Source: Acheta domesticus
Lineage: Eukaryota; Arthropoda; Insecta; Orthoptera; Gryllidae
Reading direction: 5' to 3'
Assembly: GCA_031308135.1 (NCBI GenBank)
Contig: JAHLJT010008756.1
Location: 138,061,775 to 138,125,774 of the forward strand
Length of the DNA stretch: 64,000 bases
Shown: positions 1 through 10,140 of the stretch, in pieces
How positions within the stretch are numbered: position 1 is the stretch's first letter
Layout: the number at the start of each line of letters is the position of its first letter
Notes under the pieces: generated by a model
Told to the model about the DNA's origin: nothing
Database searches by the model: none
The model's input: only the letters and a program-made list of their open reading frames with translations
Program-made: the position numbers and the translations under genes

Positions 1-261
1 ATTAGTATATGCAAGGTCCTAAATGCCATGTTGTTAAAAAGCAACTTGAAATAAATATATAAAATAATAAGTTAACATGATTTATTTACATTTACATTAA
101 AACAATATGAAGAAACTTTGATTTGTGAAATATTTACAATCACGGGCCATCCAGCGACCAAATCAGCGTTCAGTCTCCGTCGTACGTCGCCGGAGATAAG
201 GATGAATCTCGAAAGCCCAGGAAGCAAAAAGGGATATGGAGGGGGCCGCCAAAGCAGCTGA
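1..261. other. AT-rich window edge, no gene seen
   Basis: AT-rich DNA with no convincing exon, RNA gene or repeat boundary. Short open frames here lack conservation signals that I recognise. Confidence 0.5.
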
Positions 262-505
262 GAGATCACGTGGACGGCAACAGGGACTGTTTTTCCCTTG
301 CGAACAGGCGAGAGAAGGTGGGAAGGGCGTCATCTGTTCCCAGAAATTCCATGAATTTGTAGCGCTGCCGTTGCCACGCGTCGCGCCCGCGCGTGAGGTC
401 GAAAGGGACACGCGCAAGCACGTGCACGAGGAGTTCAGGGAAGAGTGACGAAAGCAGCACATTGATACGATTGCTGATGTCTGCAAAGACAAACCCTGGA
501 GGGAC
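262..505 (-). repeat. Dispersed repeat, inverted partner of 51570-51800
   Basis: Read on the minus strand this segment matches the plus strand at 51570-51800 over about 220 bp. Shared landmarks include the frame segments RYKFMEFLGTDDAL here and RYKFMGFLGTGDAL there, followed by FTFSRLF-type residues. The same reading frame is open in both copies, but neither frame is long. It may be a fragment of a TE-encoded protein or a non-coding repeat that happens to stay open. The family is not recognised. Confidence 0.6.
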
Positions 506-1025
506 TCCTGCGCTTTGTATCCGACTTCTGACAATGAGCTTCAGACACCAATTTATGTCACAATATTAGCGGGAATTTTAAACGCAACCAGATTCCAAAT
601 TTATCACGTCATTTCAAAACAATGAAACCGATTTATGAAGCATTTCTTTTAAATATTGCATCTTGTTCACCTTCATCGTGTAATTTTTGGTTAGTTACCG
701 TTGAAAATTGTCACTTTGTACCACTTTCAAAATGTCTCTCTACACTTCTCGCTCCCTATGCGTCAGGGCTTCCAGCGTCTGGTCTCAAACGAACCTTGAG
801 TTGAACCCGTCAGTGCTGTGGTCACGTGGTTCGTGACACAAACTGGTTCTACGCAGAACGAGCAAAAATCGTTGCACCGGAGTAACTCACCCGTGTCTTT
901 CCACCACGAACAAACCCGGTACGATAGCTCACGTTGGAAACACCCTAACAAGCGATTGAGTGGGCATGCTTTCAAGCTAGAAACAATCCAACGTGCCAAC
1001 TTGTTAAAACACGCAGTCGAACACT
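506..1025. other. Non-coding stretch, nothing recognised
   Basis: About 500 bp with no exon, repeat partner or RNA gene that I can support. A plus-strand open frame (818-1123) runs into the SINE that follows and is not credible as a gene. Confidence 0.4.
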
Positions 1026-1371
1026 TTGAATTGAAGCCTTATTTTCCGTGGGGAGATTCAGGCCATGAGGCCTGCTCTTCCGTCCGACCACGCAAATTTA
1101 GCTACGCTCCTTTCACGAACTAGCGGAGAAAGAAGAAATATCTTGGGCGACGAAACAGGCGATTTGAATATAGCTCAGAAGCTTCATTCAGACTTGAGGA
1201 TCTTTTACATACAGTAAATCTACTGACATGGGACAGACGGCTTTACTTCCCTCCGAAGGAAGGCGTTCCAAGGATTTTTTCGCCCTTCGCCGTGGAGTCT
1301 TCGACCGGGTTTGAACCCGCCAACTTGGGTATAGCAGTCCGATACTCTAACCGTTACACCAATGGCGGCAG
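1026..1371 (-). mobile_element. tRNA-derived SINE (family 1), minus orientation
   Basis: This is one of two long, similar copies in the window; the other is 53925-54283. On the minus strand it begins with a tRNA-like head. A box A-like TGGTGTAACGG lies at 1351-1361 and a box B-like GGTTCAAACC at 1307-1317, the internal RNA polymerase III promoter spacing of tRNA-derived SINEs. The head does not close into a functional tRNA acceptor stem, so it is not a tRNA gene. The body is about 250 bp. The head end directly abuts a truncated hAT MITE at 1372. Confidence 0.75.
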
Positions 1372-1593
1372 GTCTTATACTGGTGGCAGTGGCAAGCGTC
1401 GTGGCACCGTAGCATGCCACGAGCTTCCCTGCGCAACTGGCGTCGGGAAAGGGAACCATTACCACCCGCGCCGTTTTACAGTAGGGATGGCGATGTCAGT
1501 GATGGCGGGATGACGAACTGCCTGGAGGGACGATTTCGTCGTGGCACTGGTGCCACGGACTCCCGCTCGTGGCATCGACCATCGACAACACTG
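1372..1593 (-). mobile_element. Truncated hAT-type MITE
   Basis: The minus strand matches the complete MITE at 15237-15473. The intact terminus here is CAGTGTTGTCGATGG, ending at 1593. The other terminus is missing where the element meets the SINE at 1371. That suggests SINE insertion into the MITE or a deletion junction. It is non-coding and too short to carry a transposase. Confidence 0.7.
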
Positions 1594-2112
1594 CGTAAAG
1601 AAGAATTCACGTAAGAACAAGCAAAAGTGACAGTTCGCTAAACAAGTGAACATCACGTGTAATTCAGAGAAGTATCCCTCCGCCGCGGCAGGTGTTCAGA
1701 AAAATGTGCACCAGTACGCACCTTACATTCAACACTCGGTTTTAAAATAAACATAATATTTATCACGCAAAAAGTAAATTCCATATAATGTGTGTGAAAG
1801 AAATTAATTTTTACAGAAGAGCACGTAGCACTACACTTCCTAATTTCAATTATTTCTCGTGGCGCACTATATTTCCGTCGGACGAGGACATCACAAAAGG
1901 AAGCGTCGAAACCATTTACAAGTTAGCCAACTGCAAACGAACGAATCGAGGAAGGAGAGTTCAATAGGATCAAGGACTCAACGACCACAGAACCTTCGGT
2001 TATGCTGCCAGCACTAGCTGTCAAAATTGCTTGTTCTTACATGAATCTCTCTTTAAACGCCATCGCCGCCACGTTGAGCGGTGGAGCGTGAGCGTGGAGG
2101 GAGCGTCGCCGC
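1594..2112 (-). other. 3' flank or 3' UTR side of the ninjurin gene
   Basis: This lies just downstream, on the minus strand, of the ninjurin stop codon at 2113-2115 and probably includes its 3' UTR. I did not find a convincing AATAAA hexamer on the minus strand here, so the transcript end is unresolved. No other gene is visible. Confidence 0.4.
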
Positions 2113-5100
2113 TCAGGAGGCCGCGGTGGCTCCGATGGCGAACGCGGCCATGAAGACGTTGATGATGGTGATGAGGAAGACGCCCACGACGATGGCGTCG
2201 TCCAGGCGCTTGGCCCCGAGGCGAGCGCTGGCGGTGGCGGCGGCGGCGGCGGCGGCGGCCGGGGACTCGGCGCGCAGGTCCGCGCGCCCCTTGAAGATGA
2301 GCGCCGTGCCCACCGCGATCTGCGCACGCGCAGACCCGCGTTAGGCCTCGTTCACAATGCGAACTTCAACGTAACGTAATGCTGTAAACTTAGCCGCAAA
2401 ATTTACACGTAAAAACAGTCGCGGCTCGTGGTTTTATGAATGGGGAAGGCTGCAAATGCATTGCATTGCCTGCATTGTATTTCTATTAATAATAAGTTTG
2501 CTACAGACGATTGAGAACGACGAGAAATACCGTGAGATTTTCCATTCTGGGGCCCGTTTCACAAAGATTACAAGTTACTAGTACTAGTGATCACAAGTAC
2601 TCGTAAGTTCTGTTTCATAACGATTTTGCCGGGCCCCAGAAGACAAGACCTCATGCGCCAAGAAAGAAAAACCCAAGTATAGCGCTCCTACCGCGTACTG
2701 GGAATACTAGTAGAAGCGCAATGCTACTCGCAGAGTTGCACACTAATGCTATCTGGTGAGCGCGCCGTTCTTCGGACCCTAGCCTCCAGCGAAGGCTGTC
2801 TCACCGCAGCCTTCGTCCGCTGGTAAGCGTCTGCAGTGAATGCATGACGTCACGCCTCCTCGTTTTATACAGGCCTTATGGGAGAATAAAGTGGGAGCCT
2901 AACGCTTCTCTCTTCCCTGTCAACAGCTTTACGGACGGCCGTTAACGAACCGACAAAGAAAAATGTTGATATGATTTTAGCATAATACAACTCAGAATTC
3001 CATTATTAATAAATAAATACATTTGTAAACATATTTTTAAATTTCTTTTGGACGGCGATTTCTCTAGGAGAGGCTCCGCCTTACAGACTTTAATGACGAG
3101 CCGCGCCTGCGTAAAACAAGCTTTCACTATGACGAACGTAAGTTTCGCCTGAACCAATCAGAATTCAATGTACTGAAACTTGATCGATTCGTCTTTAACG
3201 TGATGAAAAAGATCTTTCCACCATGGTTTCTAGCTTTTTCTTCTAGATTCCTATCGATTTGTCTTTATATACATGCGAGTAGATGTTGTAGAAGTGCTCA
3301 CTTTTCCTTCATCTTAAAAACAAGGATTCTCATGAACCAAATTCATGAGTAATTCGTCGGACATAATTAGTTTATTCGCCATCTCAGGTTAAAGTGACAA
3401 TAAAAATTGTCAAAATTCTTACATTGAATTCACAACACGCATCAAAGCATTCGTAAACTAGTTCTCTACATTACAATAACAATGACATAACCACAAACTA
3501 CCTTAACACAATCTGAAATTGAACTTCCATGCTGCTCACTGATTGGTCTTCGGCAGAATTCCGACGTAAACTTGACGTAAAAGCTTGGAGCTTCCGAACT
3601 CTTAAGTTTACGGTCTTACGTCAACGGTTACGTCAAGGCATTGTGAATGGCCTCCCTTAATAACACATATCTAGGTTTTGCGGCTACGTTACGATTACGT
3701 TTAAGTTTGCATTGTGAATGAGGCCTTATACTTGGGTTTTTCGTTCTGGGCGCACCAAGGTCACGGACGAAAAATGGGGAGGGAAGGCTTTCTCCAATAG
3801 GGAGCTTACATGTCCTTACTGTGTTGTGACGTGGAAGCTCCCTATTGGAGAAAGCCTTCCCTCTCCATTTTTCGTCCGTGACCTTGGTGCGCCAAGAACG
3901 AAAAACCCAAGTATGGAGCCCCCTTCACATGCACTTAGCGGCGCTTACGCCAGCACGCATTGGTTCAAATGGAGGTTTCACACGATTTGATTGGAGAAAT
4001 AATGGAAAACTATCGATCAGAGGAACCGGTTTCTAGAACTCTTCTCTAGACTGTAGCTGAATCCGAACGGGAGAAGTAGCTAGCATGCAAAGTAACCAAT
4101 GCATTGATTTGTTCCTGTCGCCAAACTTAAACGGACTGAATCTCAACACTGCATGAGTGTGGCTTATTTCTCAGAGGGCCCTTCAGTTATAAGTAGGCAA
4201 GCTTTTGTGCTCCCACTCAGCGGGGACTCACACCTGGATGGATTGATTGATTCCGGACGCGTCAACTGCTAAAGCCATTCGTCCCGCATGGGTAGTGCAT
4301 GTTTCTTCGCGGGAGGTGGATCATCTCTCAGGATGGCGCCGACCTACCGTCAACTTGCGGGTTTTGCCCAATCAGGAATCTCCTACTAGCGGGGCATCGT
4401 CTCTGCCGGGACAAGCTCTAAGCTTCCAACTGGTCTCCCGGCATGTGCGGTAGTGTAGTGTATGTGAGTGTAAGGACACACACCTGGAGTATGAGTGAAA
4501 TGACAACGAGCGTGAGGTTGAAGTAGTAGATGACGTTGGGGGTTCCGAATTCCAGCAGGTAGCGCATCTGGTTCGCGTTGGAGGTGATGAGGGCGATGTC
4601 CATCATGCCCTGCGCCACCGTCTTCTTGGCGGCGTAGAAGTTGACCGCCGCGTTGAGTTCCTAAGACAGAGAGCTTCATCAGATTCTCGGGATCTAGGAA
4701 GACCGATGACATGAAATATTTTACTATAAAAGCATTGGAGATGGCCACAATTAACATCCTTTTCGTAGCATGTAGGACTGAATTCGTTATGTAAAACTCA
4801 ATGGGACAAGATATTCTTGCCTCATTGAGTTATGCCCACAAAAAAATGGCTTCTGACAATTTTTTAGAGGAAGTAATTTTCTACACATAGGAACAAGATT
4901 TCCACTTTTTCGTTACCAGGACTCGGCAATACGAATTACTGTAAAAAATTCGCTGTTTTTTCGCGCACGATTTCAATAATTTATATTGTTATGAAGTGCG
5001 ATAAAGTAAAAGTAGAAATGAAGTGTTGAAATATTTCATTATTCGCCGATTTTACTTTCACGCCCTAACGCCCGTCCCCTCCTCCAGGTGATTATGGTTT

Positions 5101-5565
5101 GAACTGCACATCACTTACGCTCTGGTGGTCGCCTTCGTCGTTCTCCGCGGCCAAGTCCTTGGCGACGCCGTCGTGGTCGGCGTACGCCTCCTGCGCTTCC
5201 ACATCGGAGAAGGGGGCGGCGACGGGGTTGCCTTCGTCGTTGAGGTGGGCGTCGGCGACGTGGTCAGCATCGGCGACGTGGTCAGCGTCGGCGACGTGGT
5301 CAGCATCGACGACGTGGTCAGCGTCGGCGACGTGATTGGCGGCAGGGGACGTGGTCAGCGACTGCGAAGTGATTGGTGTCGGCGACGTGGTCAGCATCGC
5401 CGACGTGGTCAGGGTCGGCGACGTGGTCAGCGTCGGCGACGTGATTGGTGTCAGAGACGTGGTCAGTGTCGGCGAAGTGGTTGGCGTCGGCGACGTGGTC
5501 GCCGTCCCCTGCCGCCGCTTGCCGCCGCCGCACGCCGCCGCCGAGGTCGGCGCTCGTAGCGTCAT
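2113..5565 (-). CDS. Ninj: Ninjurin-family membrane protein, three exons
   Basis: The exons are 5565-5119, 4660-4484 and 2319-2113, all joined in phase 0. Splice sites are GTAAGT at the end of exon 1, TTAG/GAACTC and CAG/GTGTGT around exon 2, and GCAG/ATCGCG before exon 3. Exons 2 and 3 (residues 150-276 from the ATG at 5565) hold the ninjurin domain: an amphipathic segment around FYAAKKTVAQGMMDIAL, a first membrane span (YYFNLTLVVISLILQIAVG), a cytoplasmic loop with an eight-alanine run, and a second span (AIVVGVFLITIINVF). Ninjurins are two-span plasma membrane proteins involved in adhesion and, for animal NINJ1, membrane rupture during lytic death. Exon 1 is unusual: an 18-bp repeat is read as TSPTLT-like, then as DHVADA-like residues, because of one extra base near 5347. 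An alternative upstream ATG at 5588-5590 opens the DHVADA frame first but meets a stop after 5347. Exons 2-3 are secure; the N-terminus is uncertain. Confidence 0.88.
2230..2262. repeat. GGC triplet run encoding polyalanine
   Basis: A GGC/GCC trinucleotide run inside ninjurin exon 3 encodes eight consecutive alanines in the loop between the two membrane spans. Triplet runs of this type are prone to length change. Confidence 0.8.
2344..3725. mobile_element. PIF/Harbinger-like non-autonomous element in ninjurin intron 2
   Basis: The ends are inverted: GGCCTCGTTCACAATGCGAA at 2344, and the complement of ...GCATTGTGAATGAGGCC ending at 3725. Both are flanked by TTA (2341-2343 and 3726-3728). A 3-bp TTA duplication with GGCC-type ends fits the PIF/Harbinger group. 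The interior carries no transposase frame. A further inner terminus-like sequence near 3640-3655 (ATTGTGAATGGCCTC) suggests nesting. The left end begins 24 bp from the ninjurin exon 3 acceptor. Confidence 0.6.
2547..2639. mobile_element. Small MITE with CTGGGGCCCG ends
   Basis: A 93-bp segment is bounded by a perfect 10-bp inverted repeat, CTGGGGCCCG / CGGGCCCCAG. The interior near TTTCACAAAG resembles many invertebrate MITE ends. It is nested inside the larger PIF-like element and interrupts sequence related to the foldback family (ACCGTGAGAT before it, CGCCAAGAAAG after it). Confidence 0.5.
3730..3912. repeat. Near-perfect 78-bp inverted repeat (foldback element)
   Basis: The left arm 3730-3807 and right arm 3835-3912 are complementary at 76 of 78 positions, with a 27-nt loop at 3808-3834. 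The arms start ACTTGGGTTTTTCG and end GGGAGCTT. A partly paired extension continues to about 3916. A transcript across this site would form a very stable long hairpin. The outer end (AAAAACCCAAGTAT) recurs near 2680 and, diverged, near 41630, so the end is shared with a family of foldback elements. Confidence 0.9.
4231..4483 (-). mobile_element. SINE family 2 copy abutting a ninjurin splice donor
   Basis: This segment matches the body of the longer copy at 48268-48785 and the inverted copies at 54570-54890 and 57065-57515. Shared landmarks are CGCGTCAACT, CTCCCGGCATG and the TG-rich stretch. Homology stops within a few bases of the ninjurin exon 2 donor at 4483/4484. The GTGTGT donor therefore lies at the repeat edge and may be repeat-derived. 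Confidence 0.65.
4855..5045 (-). repeat. Copy of the AT-rich dispersed family, ninjurin intron 1
   Basis: On the minus strand it carries the family landmark around GGTAACGAAAAAGTGG and then TCCTATGTGTAGAAAATTAC, as in copies at 11.9-13.8 kb. It is a fragment lacking the CTGT/CCGT microsatellite part. Confidence 0.65.
5257..5509. repeat. 18-bp minisatellite in ninjurin exon 1, 14 units
   Basis: Fourteen 18-bp units with consensus GACGTGGTCAGCGTCGGC (plus strand) run from 5257. There are five units to 5346, one extra G at about 5347, and nine units from 5348. On the coding (minus) strand each unit gives six residues. The single extra base shifts the frame between the two blocks, so one block reads as Asp-His-Val-Ala-Asp-Ala and the other as Thr/Ser/Pro-rich. 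Confidence 0.9.
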
Positions 5566-8500
5566 CTCTGTCGAGGGCCCAGGACGCCATGCGCTGGGCT
5601 GCCGCTTTGCACTCAGCGCTGCTAGAGATCTGGAACACGCCTTTCTTGGTTCTACTTTCTCTCTATTTTTGTTTTATTATTATATATTCATTTATTTGTC
5701 GTCAAAAACAGTAAAAAATGTTAAATTTTGCTTCAATATCTTGAATATTTAAAGACATTAAAACATTACTAACATTTAAGATCTTTTTCGATTATCTGGG
5801 GGTTGTGCACCCATGCAAACCTAAGCACGTACCGCTCGTGCATTCCACTTCCACTTGGCTTAACTAATACGCGATGTAAATATTATGTGCTAAACTATTT
5901 TTTTGTAGAAGTAGTTAATTTTAAGAAAAATATTTATTGCTGAGTACGATGATGATGCATTCTAATGCCAAATGAACTTCGTTTGCTTTGTTGCTAAGGA
6001 GACGAATGTTTCAAGGTCATTCAGATATTAACAATTCAATTTTACAAAACACATTAAAAGGCCGTTTCTACATAAAAAAAGGTCCGTTTTGGTTATATTA
6101 TTAGTCAGCCAAGTATGGCACAAAGCAGTAATGCGATACAATTCCGGTAGAAGGGATAGATGTGGACAAATAACAGTTTTCCTGTTGAAACAATTGAAGT
6201 TTTTTTTAAACAAAAGCAACCTTAGTCCAGAAAATGAGATTTTGAGATTACGAGAACTGATGCTAGAGCATTGTAGCCGCCATTATTTGCGGGTTATGTT
6301 GTTATAAACAAAAATCAGCCCCTGTTCGTGGTCAGTAGCTCCGAAAGTTTGAGTGATTTGATAAAAAAAAAACATAATCCAGAGTATTTTTTGGTAAAAG
6401 AACCATAGTTTTTGAAATGTAAGATTTCTCCGTAATTACTTCTGAAACAGCCTATACCAATCTGCAAGGGTGGATAAAGTCCCTTTCGTGAAAGTGGTTA
6501 TGCCGCATAAACCAGTATTTGTGTTCTGTAAGTGTGCTGATAATGTATAACCTTGTTTCTCTAGTATATCTGTACGTCCTTTTGTGTCGTGAGTCTGAGC
6601 AAGCAAGGGAGAAAGTAACAACTAAGAAATGGATTCTACATTAGATATACTATACGCACACGTTTTCTTGAGACGCGAAATACGTATCCCCCACTTTGCC
6701 AACATTAATTGAATTAAGAATAAATGATAGCAACGAGCGTTGTAGACAAAATCTGATAGACAAAAATGTTCGCTTCCGTGTAATAGAAACTATTTTGCAT
6801 AGAACACCCAACTTCAAATTTGATATTAAATACCTTTTGTCAAAATAACCTAACTCCCACATCTCGCAACTAGCGAAGCGAGGACTCAAGAAAACTTCCG
6901 CGTATAATAGAAAGAACAGAGTGGACGAGACGTAAACCAAAGAAGAACGACGATGTACTAACAGCAAGAAAGGTTAAAGGAGAAACACATTTTAATCACA
7001 AAGGAATATTCAAAAGTTGTCTCAAAATTTATAGTCACCTGCTAACAGGGATTTGTATTTAAATTGGTCATCAGTGGCAGGTGCTAATGTGGAAAAGGAC
7101 ATTATGATAATGATGATAGCAGTGGCGAAGAATAATAAGTTGGTCAATAAGATTTCAAATTGATGAATTGCATTAACTTCTTGCACTATTCCTTCAAATA
7201 TTGTAATATTATTTTCCCATATAAATAATTTTGACATAAAAATTTCTCAATTTTTATTAAAAATATCACTGTCCATATCCACCTCACTTTATCCAATAAT
7301 TTCCACAATACAGTTCAAGCTTGAACTACACTCAAGCGTTCATCACTATTCACGAAAGCTTGAGTGCTCAACAATTTGTTTTTGGGACTATGGTTGTTTT
7401 TTAAAAACTTCAATTGTTTAATGGTAAACTTGCGCCCTGCATGTGGTACACTTCTTATGAGCCACTGACGATGTACTTGAGAATCTTGGCTATTACGTAC
7501 AAGAACGAATGAAAAAGAAATACACATTTATAAAAAGAGCACAAATATATAAATACTAGCTGAACCCGTGCGATTACATCGCACTGAAGGGATGCTTTCC
7601 GCTTCCAGTCACATGTAGAAATACACGTTGGCCACGTGGGTAATACCGCGTGCAAAGGCTTCTTGCCAGCTGGCGTATGCTAGACGAATTACAAAAATCC
7701 GTAGATATCACATAAAAGATATATAAGAACATACACAAAATTTTACATTGAACACTTACAACACAATTGATAAATAGTCGCACACATGTTTGTCTTAACG
7801 GAACGCACAACAGATTTTCCGCTTCCGCCGCTTCGATTCACATGCGACAACCACGTGAGTTCTCCTGTGGCGGATGGTGTGCGCATAACCGCCATCTTGA
7901 CAGGCAGCGCGCGGAGGGCACGCTAACTATCCCAGCCGCAAAGTTCAAACAACAAAAGTTTCCTAGCATTTTATTAATAACGAAAAGCTTCGTGATTTGC
8001 AATATTTAGTGACCTCCATTCCTGATTTTTTTATCTTTTTTTTGGTACCTCATTTGTTAAAATCCGTTCACTATGAGCCGAGTAGGAGGGACAACAAATT
8101 CACGGTTTTAACGAAAATAATATATATGATGATGTATCCGGAAACGCACTCATTTAAATATTGCTGCCACATTGCTCGGAATCTTATGCTTCTCACCTGC
8201 TGCTGATATTAAGTTTGCAAGCAATTCCACGTCGTGGAGTTCCTGGTCGTCAAATATCTTGTATTTGAAACTTGATGATTTTGCCATTAGAATGTCAATG
8301 CAGGAGATGCATGCATGTCTATTATTACGTGCAGCTATTTTCCTCTCGACACTTTTTGTAATGATCATGCATTTTATAAATTAAAAACGGTGCAACGCGC
8401 GTCCAACTCCTCTGACCGCACTTCAGCATGTGTCTCGCGCTTCTGCGCAGCGACTGACGTTTGCGTCCAACAATCGACGTCCAGCTGCCGTCACCTTCGA

Positions 8501-8825
8501 TTCAATGGCGTCGGGAGCTTATCGCGTGGAGCAAAGAATACAAGCCGCGCAGATAAGCAGCACTGCCAGTGGTGTTTTGGTTAGAAGACGTGTTAAGTAT
8601 GAACAATCCAACATTCTGATTTTATCAAATTATCATATTTCATAACCGTAACACGTTTACAAATAGTGCAGTCAAGTGATTCCGCTTATTGAGATAAGAA
8701 CTTGGAACAATGAACCCAAGTATATAGACACTAGGGTTGTGGGTTCGAAAGCCCCGTAAGGGAAGAATGTTCTGTGTTTGTGCGTGGGAGTCAACAATAC
8801 TCACATCTTTACATAATCTCTTTGC
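5566..8825. other. Upstream flank of ninjurin, no gene identified
   Basis: AT-rich DNA that should include the ninjurin promoter and any 5' UTR. Segments near 6150-6260 (plus) and 7370-7450 (minus) resemble each other around AACAATTGAAGTTTT, so an old inverted pair may be present. Sequence at 7552-7575 (ACTAGCTGAACCCGTGCG) resembles a repeat motif common in arthropod genomes. A CpG-richer patch at 8390-8600 contains an ATG at 8505 in good context and a possible donor at 8597, but the product is not recognised. Confidence 0.35.
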
Positions 8826-9030
8826 AAGGCAGGTAACTAGTGATATACTTCAGCTTCCGGATCAATGACCCCATCTCGATAAGGTTTTTGTTCAGTTTAC
8901 CTGATCCACCGTGCAAATACTGAGATGGCCCCTTATTTGCTTCTGGGCGTAAATGTAGTTCGCTATGCGCACGTTTTGTGGAGCACACCTTTTGCTAGCA
9001 GTGGTAGGAGTAGAGCTGGAGGTGTGTTAC
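8826..9030 (+). repeat. Dispersed repeat, inverted partner of 43800-43995
   Basis: About 190 bp matches the minus strand of 43800-43995. Shared landmarks include ACTTCAGCTTCCGG, CTGAGATGGCCCC and GCGCACGTTTTGT. Just upstream (8737-8757) lies a box B-like GTGGGTTCGAAAGCCCC, so this may be the body of a tRNA-derived SINE. No coding capacity is seen. Confidence 0.65.
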
Positions 9031-9389
9031 TATTTTGCTTAGCGATACAAAAAAATTAAAATCTGCAGTTCGTTTACCGATGCAAATAAGTTTTCTGTAA
9101 CTCGGGAGGGAAAATATCTACTTTTCAAAGTTGCTAACAGATTTTTTGAAGCTTTTATTCACCATTCAACTATTTGTAGTTAAAATGTTGGGAAGAGATT
9201 CTAGAGCTCAAGGAAACCTGCGCAAATGGTACTTCTCCGCCGTACATCACATATAGTTTTTCCTGTTCTTTAAATAGAGAAATTAAATCAAAATCAAACT
9301 ATATGTGCGATCTATGTGTAATTGAGGAACTGGATGTCTTCATCGAGAACATTTTACACAAACGCTGAGTGGGACCGCGGGATTTCATG

Positions 9390-10140
9390 GGCAAATATGT
9401 TAAATCATAGGGCCGACCTTGTATTTACGTACTATTGTAATGTTTCTTCGAAAAATCGCTAAAGTGAATAAATCTAGTTCCGGGCCCAGGAATCGCAAAA
9501 GCAGATAAATCTTGCTCCATATGAAGACTGTTACGTCCTCTAACATGTTACATATGTAGTCAGAATCCACAATTTGTGTGTCCTGAAAAAAATGTTGATG
9601 GCAAAATGTGTGTCTTTCGTCAACTTTAGCACCTAAACTGTCCGAGCGATTTTCTCCAAAATTGACATTCCCCAATCGATCTAAAGAAACTCGAGGCTTA
9701 GGAATTAGAAACGGATATTTTAATTTTCTGACTTTTCAAAATTTTCTCAAACTGGCTCCAAATGTTAATACACTTCTTGCTCGAATACCGCAAAATCGCT
9801 TAAAATGGCATAGGTCTCATTTTCGTTCAAAAAGACTGATTTTTCTTTCTACAACTACAACCGGCATTCAGAATTATCATTAATACTAAACAAATTCTGG
9901 TATTCAGAGATATCTTTAAATCAGATCGTGTACAATCTTTCTCAAATATTAGTAGTTTCCATGTAATTTTTCGTAAAATGTAGGTAATTTTTAACAAATA
10001 TTTTTTTTCACAAACGGCTCGAATTTTTTTTTTTGAAAAGGGCAAAGTACACTTTTAAAGATAAAATTGAAAAAAATTAACATTTCAAAACTACAATATT
10101 GTTGATAGAAAATGAAATCTTGAAAATTAGATTTTAAATA
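9390..10140 (+). repeat. AT-rich dispersed family copy
   Basis: Contains the family landmarks in order: GTCAGAATCCACAA, GATGGCAAAATGTGTGTC, GCGATTTTCTCCAAAATTGA, then ACGGATATTTTAATTTT and a long T/A-rich body ending near TCGAATTTTTTTTT. It has no protein-coding frame of note. The same order recurs at 11.9-14.2, 19.2, 59.4 kb and elsewhere. Confidence 0.7.

Noticed and set aside
1290..1371. tRNA gene on the minus strand
   Set aside because: Box A and B motifs are present but the acceptor stem does not pair, and the same head with a shared body recurs at 54240-54283, which fits a SINE.
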